A stretch of 64,000 nucleotides of DNA from Pegoplata infirma (GCA_963921195.1 OY992540.1:36324971-36388970), one strand, 5' to 3'. Shown: positions 22,333 through 42,179, numbered from the stretch's first letter. Notes: generated by a model from the letters alone, not told the origin. Made by a program: numbers and translations.

Positions 22333-24051
22333 TTATTTATCTTCTTTTTTTGTAATAAGCATATCTTGTTGCTCTAACAATAAATGGGTTAACCTTCCTG
22401 GGTTAATATTTTCTATAAACTGATCATATTCTTCTCTTGTTTTGTAATCATGAATTTTAGCCATATGATAAGTGCATCTAAAAAATAATAAAATTTTAAT
22501 ATCAAGAATTAGAAACATAGGTTTTGAAAATAAGTATATGTTTCCTACGTTGCTCTACTATAGAAATCCTTGTCGCAAATCGAACATTTCAGCAATGGCT
22601 CATTAAGATGTTTGGCCTGGTGAGCCCTCCAAGAGACGGTACGCAACTGTTTATCACATTGTTTACAGTAAACATAGTATCTTGACTGAAATAATAATAG
22701 TAATTATTCGAACGAAATTCCCATTAAATAAATGCAACATACCCTTTGTCTTTTAACGGTGTTAATTGAAGATGCAGAATGAGCGGAAGCATTGTGTTTT
22801 TCCAAATCAATACGACAAACAAATTTTTTAGGACATATTACGCAGGGTATCATTTTTCCCAAATGTATTCGTTTGTGTACAGTAAGGTCTCCCCCATTAT
22901 AATAAGCCTTATTACAAAATTCGCATTTATGTTTCTTTTCACGATTTTTTTTGTGAGTTTTTACATGAAGATCAAGACAAGCTTTGTTGTAAAATTTTAA
23001 ACCACAATGGGGACAAATCTGTGTTCGCACCCTTTGTGCTGTATGATTTTTTTCATGCGCTATTAATGCTTTTTTAGTTTTGTACGTTTTTGCTAAAAAA
23101 AATAATTTCTTAATTACAAAAACTTATAAAATAACACTTTCTTAGAAATTGGGATTTTGTTGACAAAACAATTATGTGTTGGAACTTGGTCAGCTCCAAA
23201 AAACGTAAGTGCTATTATTTGGATAGTAACTTTATATTGAAACTTACAACAAATAGAGCACATATATATACTGTCTTTAGAATTATCCACCAATTCATCA
23301 GCTTCATCTTTGTCAACCGATTTCACTTTATTCTTCATATAAACTTGTTGTTTTTGTTTGAATGAATCATTTTTTGGTAGTTTAGGTTTTTTATATACTT
23401 GTTGCTCTTGAAAAGCTTCGTCTTCGTTATCTATTGACTCCGTCTCTAACAATTTGGGCTTTTTATATACTCTTTGAATTCTTTGGTCTTTAATAGGTTC
23501 GTTATATTTCTCAATTTCTGTGGACGCTTTAGATTTACAGTACTCTTGTTGTTCATTTAGCGTCTCAGTTTCCAATATTTGGAAACTTTTTAAATTATGG
23601 CATTTTTTCGCCGTCCTATCTCTGGCTGAATCCATTATTAAAATTTCAAATTCATTTGGCTTACATTTTAGATTGAATGTGATAGTCTCAGTTTTAGTTT
23701 TTGTTACCCAATTTTCATCACACTTAATTTGTACAGAGCTTGGATTTTTTTGCTGAAGTATTGTGTGAGACTCCAGTGCCTTAACCACGAGTATTTCTGA
23801 ATTTTTTAAATCTGTTGAACATTTTTTACACAACATTTGCGAATAAGGATCTTCATCTAGAAATGCTATTATTATTAAGATTGCATGTTTTTGTAGGATG
23901 TAGTCTTACCTAGTGTTTCCAATTGGGTGTATTTGTAGTAGCAGTCTTTGTATGTCATATTACTGAACTCAAAAACGTATTCATTCCAATTAAAAACTAC
24001 GTTCTCTCGTAAACAAATACGACAAATATCGTTTATCTCAAAGGATTCCAT
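22333..24051 (-). CDS. Gene E: ZAD protein with six C2H2 fingers, 460 aa (duplicate of D)
   Basis: Exons: 23910-24051, 23248-23856, 22743-23092, 22549-22685 and 22333-22477; every exon has exactly the length of its counterpart in D. The joined CDS is 1,383 nt and ends in TAA. ZAD CRICLRE and DEDPYSQMLCKKC are intact. The linker keeps KPNEFEILIMD and the repeated VYKKPKL module. Compared with D, exon 3 differs at 12 residues. Four lie on predicted DNA-contact positions: finger 1 positions -1 (N to T) and 6 (V to A), and finger 3 positions 3 (G to D) and 6 (I to V). The finger 3-4 linker is HLGKM instead of HLGQM. Flanking 5' and 3' DNA is also duplicated, including the promoter-like block and the AATAAA region. 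Inferred nuclear regulator with specificity diverged from D. Confidence 0.94.
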
Positions 24052-24130
24052 ATCTGAAGTAGATTTTTCCGCCACTGGTGTAAATTACAATTTTTTTATA
24101 AAAAAAAATGTTTAATGGAAATGCACAATT

Positions 24131-24159
24131 CATAGAGAATGGATAGCAAATAGAGATGG
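24131..24159 (-). promoter_or_regulatory. Shared upstream block of gene E
   Basis: The minus strand reads CCATCTCTATTTGCTATCC then ATTCTCTATG, 80-108 bp upstream of the ATG, nearly identical to the block of D. Confidence 0.6.
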
Positions 24160-24760
24160 AACACAAGCCCTGTTTTCCAGTTAACGTATATACGTTAACT
24201 CAAAAAATTAATGTTATGCCCCCATGTGATGAAAATCGTTCGTTTTCAAATCTATCGTTTTTAAATTTTCAATCTTGATGATTTTGAAACATTTATAAGT
24301 AAAATGAGATAAAATTGTATGAATTCATTTATTTGATTATACTCAAGCCTTTAAAAACAATTTTAAATTATTTTGGCGTGTCTGTTCACTTTTGAAATTT
24401 TGATTTTAAAGGCTCCGGACACAATGTCGGAGTACTCTGTACTTCAGAGTACCATCTCTAAAAATAGAGATACCATCTTACAAAAATGTGTAAGTGCGAA
24501 AGAGAAAAGAACAAAATCCACTCTCTGGCACAGAGTACTCCGCCATTGTGAATTCAGCTTTAATGAAATCGATCGAAATTGAAATCGTTCGATTTCCATC
24601 ACATACCAGATAATATATTTTTGCGTTTCGCGTGAAATATAATCGATTTGGTGTTTATCACTTAACGTATATACGCTAAAATTTAAGCGTGGATAACTAT
24701 CCACGTTAGTTCCCATACAAAATTTTAGCGCATATAATTTAGTGTTTTGGCTCTAAAATG
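24160..24760. repeat. Interrupted fold-back element upstream of gene E
   Basis: TTAACGTATATACGTTAA near 24178 is echoed by TTAACGTATATACGCTAA near 24662. ACAATGTCGGAGTACTCTGT is echoed inverted by ACAGAGTACTCCGCCATTGT. Boundaries approximate. The rest of 24760-25814 is AT-rich dispersed repeat DNA without exons. Confidence 0.45.
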
Positions 24761-25814
24761 TTCGTGAGAAATAAAACTAATTTTGGCAAAAAAAAAGCTT
24801 TTAAATTCAACGAAAAAAATATTGACATTTTACTTTTAAAATTATTGAATTGTTAAAAGTGCATTATAGCGATAAAAACGCCTACTGTTTTGAATTTCGA
24901 TCACAAAATGAAATTTTGTGGAGACATGAAGTTTGATCAAATGCAAAATAATAAATAACTCGTTTTAAACAAAGAGTGTTAAATCGGCTGCGCCGAATCT
25001 TTTATATCCTCCAAAATGTTAAAAAAAATCGACAGGGGCATTTTTGAGATGGGTCTGCGGGGACGTTGGGAGACACTTTCCCTTTTGATAATTCATAGAA
25101 AATTCATTTGTTTTAGTTTTTGCACAATTGTATCATTATTTTAAATGAAAATTTTTGATTATTTTTTAAAACCACGCCCCAAAAATAAAATCCATTTTCT
25201 AATCCCTTGGGTCCAAATGCAGGACTCTGACCTTATCCGACTTAATTTTTTTTTATTTGTTTAAAAATATAAACAATATATAAAAAACTAGCACTTTTTA
25301 GAGTTCGGTTTAGTTTTTCAAGGGGAAACTTTTTTACCATAGTCCGATTTTGCCCATTTACAAATTGAACCTGCCTAGGACCATAAGACATATTCGTGCC
25401 AAACTTCAGGAGTCTAGGTCTTTTCTTTTGGACTTCACCAAGTTACATACGGACGGACATTCATTAAAATCGAACATGGGTCAATAATTGCGTTACTCAT
25501 GGAATGAGAGAGTATGTATAATAAAGTGAGGATATAGCCAATTGCTGTTTTTACTTAAAATGCAGTTTAAGTTAGCAGACTTTTAAAACAACCTATCAAA
25601 AATTTCCGAATAAAGCCCTTGTTTTTATTCCTTAAAAAAGCCAGAATAAATTTATGTAATTTGACATTTTCTTCATCCTCTACATCCTTTCATATAGCTT
25701 ATTTCGGTTACTTATTGCTGTATTATTTTTTAACTTACCTTGTATTATATTGAGTACAAAAGTTGATTACTTTTTTAAATTCCTTGTGAACTTTAGTGTT
25801 TTTGCTAAAATAAA

Positions 25815-33652
<7,838 letters not shown>

Positions 33653-33696
33653 TGAAATTTTGTAAACTGCAATTTTTTTGTGAAACAAAACAATGA

Positions 33697-33729
33697 CCAT
33701 TCTCAAAAGAATGATAACAGCAAAAATAG
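33697..33729 (-). promoter_or_regulatory. Shared upstream block of gene F
   Basis: The minus strand reads CTATTTTTGCTGTTATCATT followed by CTTTTGAGAATGG, a looser match to the GCTATCAATTCT block, 45-77 bp upstream of ATG 33652. Fold-back DNA begins only 12 bp further upstream (33741). Confidence 0.45.
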
Positions 33730-33740
33730 TAAAGCCATAA

Positions 33741-34208
33741 TTAGTTTAGAAGTGTAGTAGTGAAGTAGTGAGGTAGAGCCTTATGTGATTTTCAATAGTG
33801 GTATTCAGAATCTTGCTTGCCAGCCCTGGCACTGGTGGTAAAAGAGCACTTTTCAAAATTACTTTTCAAAATACATGTATTTTTGGAAAGAAGTACTCTT
33901 TTGCTACATTGCCAGGGCTGGCAGCAAGACTCTGAATACCTCTAATAAGAAAGAAGAGTGTATATAATTTTAAAATTTGTGTGCTCTTCATACGCATTGA
34001 ATTTTTCCATAAGACTAAAAAGTAGAGAGACGTAAACAAAATCTGTTGAGAATAGAATTTCTCTACCTCGCTCTACTTTTTATGCTTATGTCAAAATTCA
34101 ATGTGTATGAAGAACACACAAAATTAAAAAATTTCTACACTCTTTTTTCTTATTGAAAATCACATAAGGCTCTACCTCACTACTTCACTACTACACTTCT
34201 AAACTAAC
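33741..34208. mobile_element. Fold-back element upstream of gene F, carrying a 149-bp MITE
   Basis: Arms TAGTTTAGAAGTGTAGTAGT / ACTACTACACTTCTAAACTA, with inner AAGAGTGTATATAATTTTAA-type sequence also inverted. The left arm is interrupted by the MITE at 33796-33944; the right arm shows the uninterrupted sequence (CTTATTGAAAATCACATAAG). Confidence 0.75.
33796..33944. mobile_element. 149-bp palindromic MITE (TAGnGGTATTCAGA ends)
   Basis: Ends GGTATTCAGAATCTTGCTTG / CAGCAAGACTCTGAATACC, core TACATGTATTTTT. A copy of identical length is at 38886-39034, and an end fragment is at about 13126-13146. Flanking AATA seems to be duplicated. Confidence 0.75.
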
Positions 34209-34283
34209 TATAGCTTAATCATAAACAAAATGCCATTGTGCAAAAAAAAAAAAAAAAAAACGTAAAAATTACAACAGCTGTTA

Positions 34284-34732
34284 GGGTTTTCACATTGACG
34301 ATTAAAATTGCCTTTTTATGTGTGGTATTTGGCAAATGTGCCAAACGTCAAAAAAATGCCAATTTGAATGTGGCATATTTTTCATAAAATGCCCAAGTCA
34401 AACCTTGTCTAAAAATAAAATGCCAGTGTGCAAATAAAAAAAACATAAAAATGAAAACAGCTGTGATTGTTTATGCTGAAATTTCGAACGCGGAAACAAA
34501 AACATTTATATAAAAAGAAAAATGCAGATTTTTTGTGTTTATTTTAAAATTGTGAATGTAAAAAGTTAATTAAACTTTAATTATTAAAGTTATTTTGTGC
34601 AAATTAATAACAAAAAGTGCGCTCACGATATGCAAAGAAAAAATGGTGGCAAATACTTGACGTTTAGTAAAATTGCAAATTTGCCAAATACCACACTAAA
34701 AATGGCAAATTTAATTGTCACTGTGAAAACCC
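34284..34732. mobile_element. TIR element, about 450 bp (GGGTTTTCACA ends)
   Basis: Ends GGGTTTTCACATTGACGATT / AATTGTCACTGTGAAAACCC, with GTGGTATTTGGCAAAT inverted inside. A second, interrupted copy of its right half lies at 35325-35705. Confidence 0.7.
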
Positions 34733-34958
34733 CATGTGATTGTGTATGCTGAAACATAGTGACATAGTAATCCATCGACCGTTTTGTAGATCTGGCATCA
34801 CCAAAGATAATTGGAAAATTCTGGCAATGCCAAACAAAAGTTCAAACGCAAAGCAAAGAGAGACAAAAAACAATCTGCATTCTCACTGTAAAACTGGTAT
34901 CTTCCATCTCGCTCACATTTCGATTTGTGATAAAATTTCGTAAACAATACCATATGGT

Positions 34959-35258
34959 CACAGACTAATACAGACTCGACATAAGTGACAGATGTCAAAA
35001 AAGTAATCTTGAACCATATGGTTAATGTTTTCAAATTATTCTACGAATTAGGTTAGAAAGAGAAAGCTAATATAATGCGCCATTATAAAAATGGATGCCA
35101 GATCGGTTTTTGTTGTTTCACTCACTCCTAAGTCGTAGAAAGTGTTGCCATGTTAGCGTAAAACGGACTAAAAACCGCTGTGTTTTCTCCTAAAATCGCT
35201 AAGTTTTTCCCCATTTTTTCTTATAAAACTCTACTGTCGAGTCTGTATTTAGTCTGTG
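34959..35258. mobile_element. TIR element, 300 bp, 7-bp target duplication
   Basis: Ends CACAGACTAATACAGACTCG / GAGTCTGTATTTAGTCTGTG flanked by ATATGGT on both sides (34952-34958 and 35259-35265). A second copy is at 40176-40506 and a fragment at about 48600-48643. Confidence 0.75.
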
Positions 35259-35324
35259 ATATGGTTTTTGTTTATTATTTTTTCAAACGCCATTTATTGG
35301 ACTACTCTATGACTCTGTGCTGAA

Positions 35325-35705
35325 ATTTTGAACGCGGCAACAAAAACATTTATACGGGGTTCACACTTGCTGTTTTGAAGTGTTTAAGAGTGAGATGTTT
35401 AAAAAAGTCTTTGTTCCGTGTCCATTACGTTTTTATTCTGTTACTGGTGTTTTGTTGAACAACTTGTTTAAGGTCGCAAGTGTGAATGCCATATTATACA
35501 AAAAGAAAAATACAGATTTTTTATGTTTATTTTAAAATTGTGAATGTAAAAAGTTGTTAAAAGTTATTTTGTGGAAATTATTAACGAAAAGTGCGCTCAC
35601 GATATGTAAAGAAAAAATGATGGCAAATACTTGACGTTTAGTAAAATGGCAAATTTGACAAATACCACACAAAAAAGGCAAATTTAATCGTCACTGTGAA
35701 AACCC
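35325..35705. repeat. Second copy (right half) of the 34284-34732 element
   Basis: Shares GAACGCGGCAACAAAAACAT, GTGCGCTCACGATATG and the end AATCGTCACTGTGAAAACCC with 34490-34732. Confidence 0.65.
35350..35495. mobile_element. MITE inserted into the second copy of the GGGTTTTCACA element
   Basis: GGGTTCACACTTGCTGTTTT and AGGTCGCAAGTGTGAATGCC are inverted ends. The uninterrupted copy at 34497-34520 reads straight through (CATTTATATAAAAAGAAAAA), which shows the insertion. Confidence 0.6.
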
Positions 35706-36229
35706 CAATAGAAAAGAGAAGGTTGTATTTAATGTATTTTCCAATATGGTGGTAAAATGCTTCTTATTCCTCATCTCACACGTATTTAATATTAAATTCA
35801 ATTCTTTGTTTTTAAAAAATGGTATTTGTCTTTTATTTAATTAAATTAATTGATTATTTTGCTTATTCAACGTTTTTTTAATGATAATACGCACAATTGA
35901 TAGTTTAAAAACTTTTTTTCTCTCTTTTGTTGTTTGCTTTTTTGTTATTCTCCTTTATGTTGCATTGTTTTTATTAAACGTCAAAAGTTACATAAAGTGC
36001 TGTCACTAATACTTATTCAAGCGAAATACGACTCTGTTTCAATTCTATTTTTTCTGTCTGTGACTGAACTATTTCACAAGGCTTCGACAACTGATTAGTT
36101 TAATTGAACTATAAAATTCGTGAATTAAATAAATTGTTTACAACTGCACCGAGAATCTTTAAAATTTACAAATGTTTACATCCTGCTGTTGACCAAAGTA
36201 TACCGAAAATTAAATTCGACCCTGGTACA

Positions 36230-38640
36230 ATGGAAGCTAATCGAAACACCTGTCGTATTTGTTTGAAACAAAATGCTAAATTGGATTGGAATAGTGAAAT
36301 AATTGAAAATTGTTCTATTACCTATAAGGATTGCTACTACAGTTACACCCATTTGGAAAAACAAAGTATAATTCAGTGCCATATATAAAAAAATTAGTTA
36401 ATGTCTAAACTTATTTTTAGCTGCAGATCCCCACACCCAAATGCTATGTGGGAAATGTTTGAAAGATTTAAGAAAATCATATATTCTCGTAAAAACGGCA
36501 CTGGAGTCGTATAGAGTTCTTGAACAATCATTTGCCACGATTGTAGATAATGAACATGTAACAAATTCGGAAATTCCATTTAGCTTTCAATCCAGTTCAA
36601 TGGAAGTGGAAATTGTTAAAAGCGAACCGTTGGAAAATACGCTTGAGTTCGAAACTGTATTATTTAATCAGTCTGAGGAAATTTCACAAACGTCTAAGGA
36701 AGAGTCAAATTCAGACGATGACAAACTATTTTTAAAGATTAAAATAGAAAATGAAAAGCTTGAAGAAAGTATGGACTATCAAAAAACCAATGCAGAACCT
36801 AATTCTTCATTGTCAGAAAAAGAAACGCCTACCAGCGGTACAGAGAAAAAAAAGTGGACTCAAATGTGCCAATACTGTTGTATGTATAAAATTATAATTA
36901 TGTAACATTCTATTGAATTAGATCATTAGGGCTTCCTGACAATTCTAATTTCGTGTCGTAATACCAGCCGAACGATGACCACAATAGAGAAAATTTATGA
37001 AACAATTTTGCAAAGGTATCTTCAGTTGGCAACCAGCATTAAAAGTTGTAAAAAATACATTTTTTTAAAACAAAATGTATGTCCGAATTTCAAATTTGAA
37101 TATAACTGCTTTATAAGATGCATGATCGCTACGTTGGGGGACAGTTACGGGTAGCTAACCCAGCCTTTATATACTATACCCTCTAACACTAATAAGGAAG
37201 ATCTTTCACAAGGCACCCACCAATTGTACTGAAACTTGCATATAGGAATGAGAGGATCAAAATAAGAGTTACCTGTTTTTTCGCAGCTGCCCAATCTCAC
37301 ATTTAGCGAATCAAAGGGGAGGGGGAAAACGGGATTTTTTCGTTTTTTGAGGATTTTTCTCATTTCTTCAAAAGAAACTCTATGAACATTTTATACAGGT
37401 CGAAAGGTTTTTTGAAGACCTATTTAATGGTATATCGATCGTGCCAAAATTCGGCTTCGTTAAGTACGTATTGTCAAAAATGTAAAAACGCAGATGACTG
37501 AAACATATTTATTACAAGTTTTCCCGAGCTGTTTGGTATTGCGAGCGATATCGGTTTAGCGGTTCAAAAGTTATGAACGAAAATGTAAGGACACCTCAAA
37601 AAATTTGGTACATTCAACATAACCTAAAAATACAAAATGCTTTAGGTTGACATATGTGCACATAATTGAACACCGAATGGTATTTAAACAAGAACATATT
37701 TTTTTGACAAAAAAAAGAAAAAAATCGCATTTTTTTTTACCAAATTTTTTTTTTCGCTGAAATTTTTTTTTTTCATAACTAATTTCCTTTTAAATAAAGT
37801 TTTTTGCAATGATCTTTTTGAAATTGTGGAGGGTATCAATACATTCGGCAATGCCGAATATACATTTTTTACTTGTTTTTCCTCTTTTTTAGCCAAAGTA
37901 TTTGAAACGGGATATATTAAATCACACGAAGCTACTCATAAAGAACACCGAGAACGCGTTGAGATATGTCCGATATGTGAAACTAAGTTTTATGATAAAA
38001 ACACATTGAATGTTCATCTAAAGAACATTCATTCTAGAAGAGAGAAGAGGTTCAAATGCGATTCCTGTGATAAGGCGTACTTTAATATGGGAGGTCTTAA
38101 TATACATCGACGCATACATTTGGGACAAATGAAACCCTGCCAAATGTGCCCAAAAAAATATTATCGTCAATGTGATTTAGACAAGCATATGGCAACACAT
38201 TCTGCTACACCAATTCATGCTAATGTAAAACCCAGAGTAGGTTTTAGATATTTGATTTAAAAAAGCATACAAAATTATGTGTAAATACTATTTTTTTTAT
38301 ATTTCAGGTTAGGTATAGGGTGGAGTGTAAGGAATGTGGAAAAAGCATTCCTAGCGAAACTTTCAAAGCACATCTAGCTTTTCACTTAAATAAACCTATA
38401 ATGAAGTGCAACATATGCAATAAGGATTTCTTTAGCCGAGCCAAGTATGTTAATTTAAGAAAAATTATATAAATTTGAATTAGCTTTGAATTAAATATTT
38501 TTTTTAGGTGTAGCAAACATATGAAACAAGTACATCAAAAAACCAGACATGAATGCACTACAGTATACGAAGAAAATTTTGACGACAGACGTCTTACTCA
38601 TTTAAAGCTAATGCAAGATGAAAAAATACAACCAGTTTAG
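36230..38640 (+). CDS. Gene G: ZAD protein with six C2H2 fingers, 402 aa
   Basis: Exons: 36230-36365, 36421-36879, 37893-38236, 38308-38444 and 38508-38640; total 1,209 nt, stop TAG. Start ATG 36230 gives MEANRNTCRICLKQ; an upstream in-frame ATG (36104) would add 42 residues unlike any paralogue. The second ZAD Cys pair is DPHTQMLCGKC. The linker is short and acidic, with LEFETVLFNQSEE. Finger 1 (CQYC) has 11 residues between Cys and His as in H-K; finger 2 is CPICETKFYDKN with His-x4-His; finger 5 is CKECGKSIPSETFKAH, without the SW motif of A-F. Intron 2 (1 kb) carries dispersed repeat DNA ending in a GGAGGGTATC module just before exon 3. AATAAA follows 72 bp after the stop. Transcribed opposite to its neighbours and divergent from F. 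Confidence 0.93.
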
Positions 38641-38711
38641 GAATAGATGTAAACAAAAATGTAACTGCGCAAAAATTTCTCAAAATAAATTTATAATTAA
38701 TTTTTGTGCTC

Positions 38712-38717
38712 AATAAA
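38712..38717 (+). promoter_or_regulatory. Polyadenylation signal of gene G
   Basis: AATAAA in the context TTTTTGTGCTCAATAAACG, 72 bp after the stop codon. It shares the TTTTTGTnCTCAATAAA block of the minus-strand paralogues. Confidence 0.65.
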
Positions 38718-38804
38718 CGTTTGTTCTAAGGCCGCTGTTCCAAAAAAGTAATTCACATAAAAAATTGTGAAAATGAAAATTTCCGAATTTTATTTTTTTT
38801 TTGT

Positions 38805-39705
38805 TCACATTTTCAATTGTATTTTAGAATTTTCCTAGTGTATTTTAAAATTTTCCAAATGTAATTTAAAATTGTCCAAATACAATAGAGGTATTCAGAG
38901 TCTTGTTACCACCCCTGGCAATGTAGCAAAAGAGTACTTCTTTCAAAAAATACATGTATTTTGAAAAGTAATTTTGAAAAGTGCTCTTTTACCACCAGTG
39001 CCAGGGCTGGCAAGCAAGACTCTGAATACCTCTAATCTAAAATTTCCATATGTATTTTAAAACTGTCCAAATGTATTTAAAAATTGTCCAAATGTACTTT
39101 AAAAAATTTCTAATGTAGTTTATACATTTACAAATGTATTTTAAAAATTTCCAAATGTATTATAATTATCCAATTGTTTGTTAATTGTAGTTTTATTTAT
39201 TGGACCTTTCAAAATTTTAATTAAGTGAATAAATAATCGAGTAAATGTTTTTAAAAACTGTCCATATGTATTTTAAAATTGTCCAAATGTATTATAAAAA
39301 TTTCCAATTGTATTTTAAAATTTTCTAACAACACGTCTCGATAAAGTCTTGCAAAAATGACCAACATAAATAAATTTAAAACAAAAAATAATTTTCTTGA
39401 AAATTATACTATGAGAATATCATGGATTTAATTAGTAAAGAAAATAATGACCTCGAGCCAGAATAAACATTCTCAAAATATAATATTTGGACAATTTTAA
39501 AATACATTTGGACAATATTAAAATACATTTGGACAATTTTAAATACATTTGGACATTTTTAAAATTCATTTGGACAATTTTAAATACATTTGGACATTTT
39601 TAAAATTCATTTGGACAATTTTGAAATACATTTGTAAAATTTTATAATACATTTGGAAAATTTTAAAATACATTTGAAAAATTTTAAAATACAATTGGAA
39701 ATAGT
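38805..39705. repeat. Mirrored minisatellite, unit CAAATGTATTTTAAAATTGTC
   Basis: In 38805-39320 the units read TCCAAATGTATTTTAAAAT. In 39485-39705 they read ATTTTAAAATACATTTGGA, the inverse. The two arrays face each other across a non-repeated centre. Downstream of gene G. Confidence 0.75.
38886..39034. mobile_element. 149-bp palindromic MITE, second copy
   Basis: Same length and ends (GAGGTATTCAGAGTCTTG / CAAGACTCTGAATACCTC) as 33796-33944; inserted in the mirrored minisatellite. Confidence 0.78.
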
Positions 39706-40175
39706 GTAGATTTCACATCCGAATATTTTTACTAAATTTGTTTTACATTCTAAATTTTTAGGAAAAGTCTAACGAATGATGGAATGAAAACGTAAGCAAT
39801 AATTCAATTAAATGTGATTCGGAAAATTCATGTGAATTGCAAAGTTGAAAAAGGCAGAACAGAGGCCTGAATGTTTTCATTCGAACACAATAATTTCTTG
39901 AGTGTAGAATTTTTAAAGGGGTTAAACATTTTTACGTAAATATCATGGCTAACGTTAAATAATTGCTAAGCCCTTTAATTATAATTTATAATACTGTAGT
40001 ACGAATATAATAATATTTTTGAGCACAACACCTGTCAAATAATGGAATCGATCTTCTCAAGGATCCCTTCATCAATAACATTAACTCATCTTACAATTTT
40101 ATAAAAAGTACAAATATTAAAATTAGTTTTAATTATTCAAAATATAACTGATGGCCCTGGCAGCCATGCTATTAT

Positions 40176-40506
40176 CACAGACTATAAACAGACTCGACAG
40201 TAGAGTCACAGACTATAAACAGACTCGACAGTAGAGTTTTATGAGAAAAAATGGGGAAAAACTAAGCGATTTTAGGAGAAAACAGAGCGGTTTTTGGTCC
40301 GTTTTACGATTAGATGGCAACACTTTCTACGACTTAGGAGTGAGTGAAACAACAAAAACCGATCTGGCATCTATTTTTCTTATGGCGCGTTATATTAGTT
40401 TTCTCTTTCTAACCTAATTCGTAGAATAATTTAAAAATATTAACCATATGGTTCAGAACTACTTTTTTGACATCTGTCACTTATGTCGAGTCTGTATTAG
40501 TCTGTG
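40176..40506. mobile_element. TIR element, 331 bp, 7-bp target duplication CTATTAT
   Basis: Inverted relative to 34959-35258 and 31 bp longer because its first 31 bp (CACAGACTATAAACAGACTC...) are tandemly duplicated. CTATTAT flanks both sides (40169-40175 and 40507-40513). Confidence 0.75.
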
Positions 40507-40557
40507 CTATTATCTTTATATTTTTCTTATATTTATATAAGCTCAATATCATGTAAA

Positions 40558-42179
40558 TCTTATATAAATAAAAATCAATTGTCGTTCGTTGGTAACAGCA
40601 TCAGTTGAGAACGGATAGACCGATTTGGATGATTTTTTTTTTGAAATGTTCGTAATAGTCCAACTTAGGTTTTTACGTAAAGAAAATTTGACCACGCCCA
40701 CTTTTACGCCCACTTTTTTTTTATTTATATAAAATCGGAAAACGGCTGCACCGATCAGGGTAATTTTTTATTTTAAGGATCATAATAAAGTATTTGAAGT
40801 TTTTACTGAAAGAAAAATCGACCACACCTACTTTTACGCCCACTTTTTCAATTTATCTAAAATCTGAGAATTGCTGGACCGATTTGACTATTTTTTTTTT
40901 AAATGAATTATCATCACATTCCAACTTTGGTTTTTACGAAATCAGAAATTGAACACGCCCACTTTGGCTAATTTTTGTTGAAAATGTTCGTCATAATTCA
41001 ACTAAGGTTTTTACGCATAGTAAAATTTCCCACCCTCACTTTTTTTATGTATCGAAAAAACTATAACGGCTAGCCCGATTTGGTTATAGTCCGCAAAAGA
41101 TTTTTAAGGAAAGAACAATTGTCCACGCCTATTTTTACGCTCACTTTTCCCGATATATATATTTTCAATCATGAAATGGCTGGATCAATTTGTCTAATTT
41201 TGTTTTTAATGTTCGTCATAGTCCAACTAAGATTTCCGTAAATAAAACAATTTTCCATTTCTACGCCCACTTTTAAACGGATGGACCGATTTGGTTAAAT
41301 TCAAATAAGGTTTTTATGCTATAGAAAAATAAAATATAGAATAATAAAATATAGGACAATAAAATATAGAATAATTAAATATAAATTAAAATCAAATGTA
41401 CATAGTTCGTTCTTATCGCATCACTTGAGAACTGACCGATTTGAATAATATTTTTTTAAAATGTTCGTTTTAGGTTTTTCGAAAAAAAAAATAATCACTC
41501 ATACTTTTACGCCTCCTTTGATCGATTTGACTAAACATTATTTTTTATAGTCATAGTCCAACGGAAATAAAAATTTTTCACGCCCACTTTTATTTCGATA
41601 TATCTAAAATAGAAAAAACGGCAGGGCCGATTTGGCGTATTTGGTATTTGTTGACGTTCGTGATAGTACAACTAAGGTTTTAACGAAAGGAAAAATTGTC
41701 CACTCCCACTTTTCTCAATACATCTAAAATCGGCGAACGATTGGCCTGATTTGCTAAAAATTTTTTTTATTATCATTATAGTCCAAGTAAGGACTTTACG
41801 GAAATATTTATTGTCCTGAGAAAAGTGTCACGGAAAAGCGGAAAATCCGGGAAAACTATAAAGATTTGTTTGAACTTAAGACAATAGCTCACGATAAGAA
41901 TGAAGAATATGCGTAATTTATTTTTGTGGTTTTTATAATGATACTGAAGAAGTTTTAAATTTAAACAGTTCGCAAAGTCGAAGACATGGTATTTTTTTTT
42001 AGTTCCCAAAATACAATTTGAAGATGATTATCTGCCTAATCGGGTCCTTAAATTCACGCCCACAAATTTTTCTAAGCCAAGAAATTCATTACTTTTTTTG
42101 CAGGGCTATATATTTAAAGCGAGACGAAATATAATACTTATCTTACATTTGGGCCAGCAACGCGGACTGGGCCAGCTAG
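40558..42179 (+). mobile_element. Non-autonomous Helitron-like element, 1,622 bp
   Basis: Begins TCTTATATAAATAAAAATCA after an A and ends in CTAG before a T, as expected for Helitrons (5' TC, 3' CTRR, insertion between A and T). A GC-rich imperfect hairpin GGGCCAG...CTGGGCC sits just before the terminal CAGCTAG. Inside are about eight degenerate tandem units with CCACGCCCACTTTTACGCCC and AACGGCTGxACCGATTTGG. No Rep/helicase frame. Confidence 0.7.

Noticed and set aside
34798..35034. Open frames in the F-G spacer as a gene
   Set aside because: They overlap ends of TIR elements and show no splice structure or conserved domain.
36104..36229. Upstream ATG adding 42 residues to gene G
   Set aside because: The extension has no counterpart in any paralogue; ATG 36230 places CRIC at the normal distance from the start.
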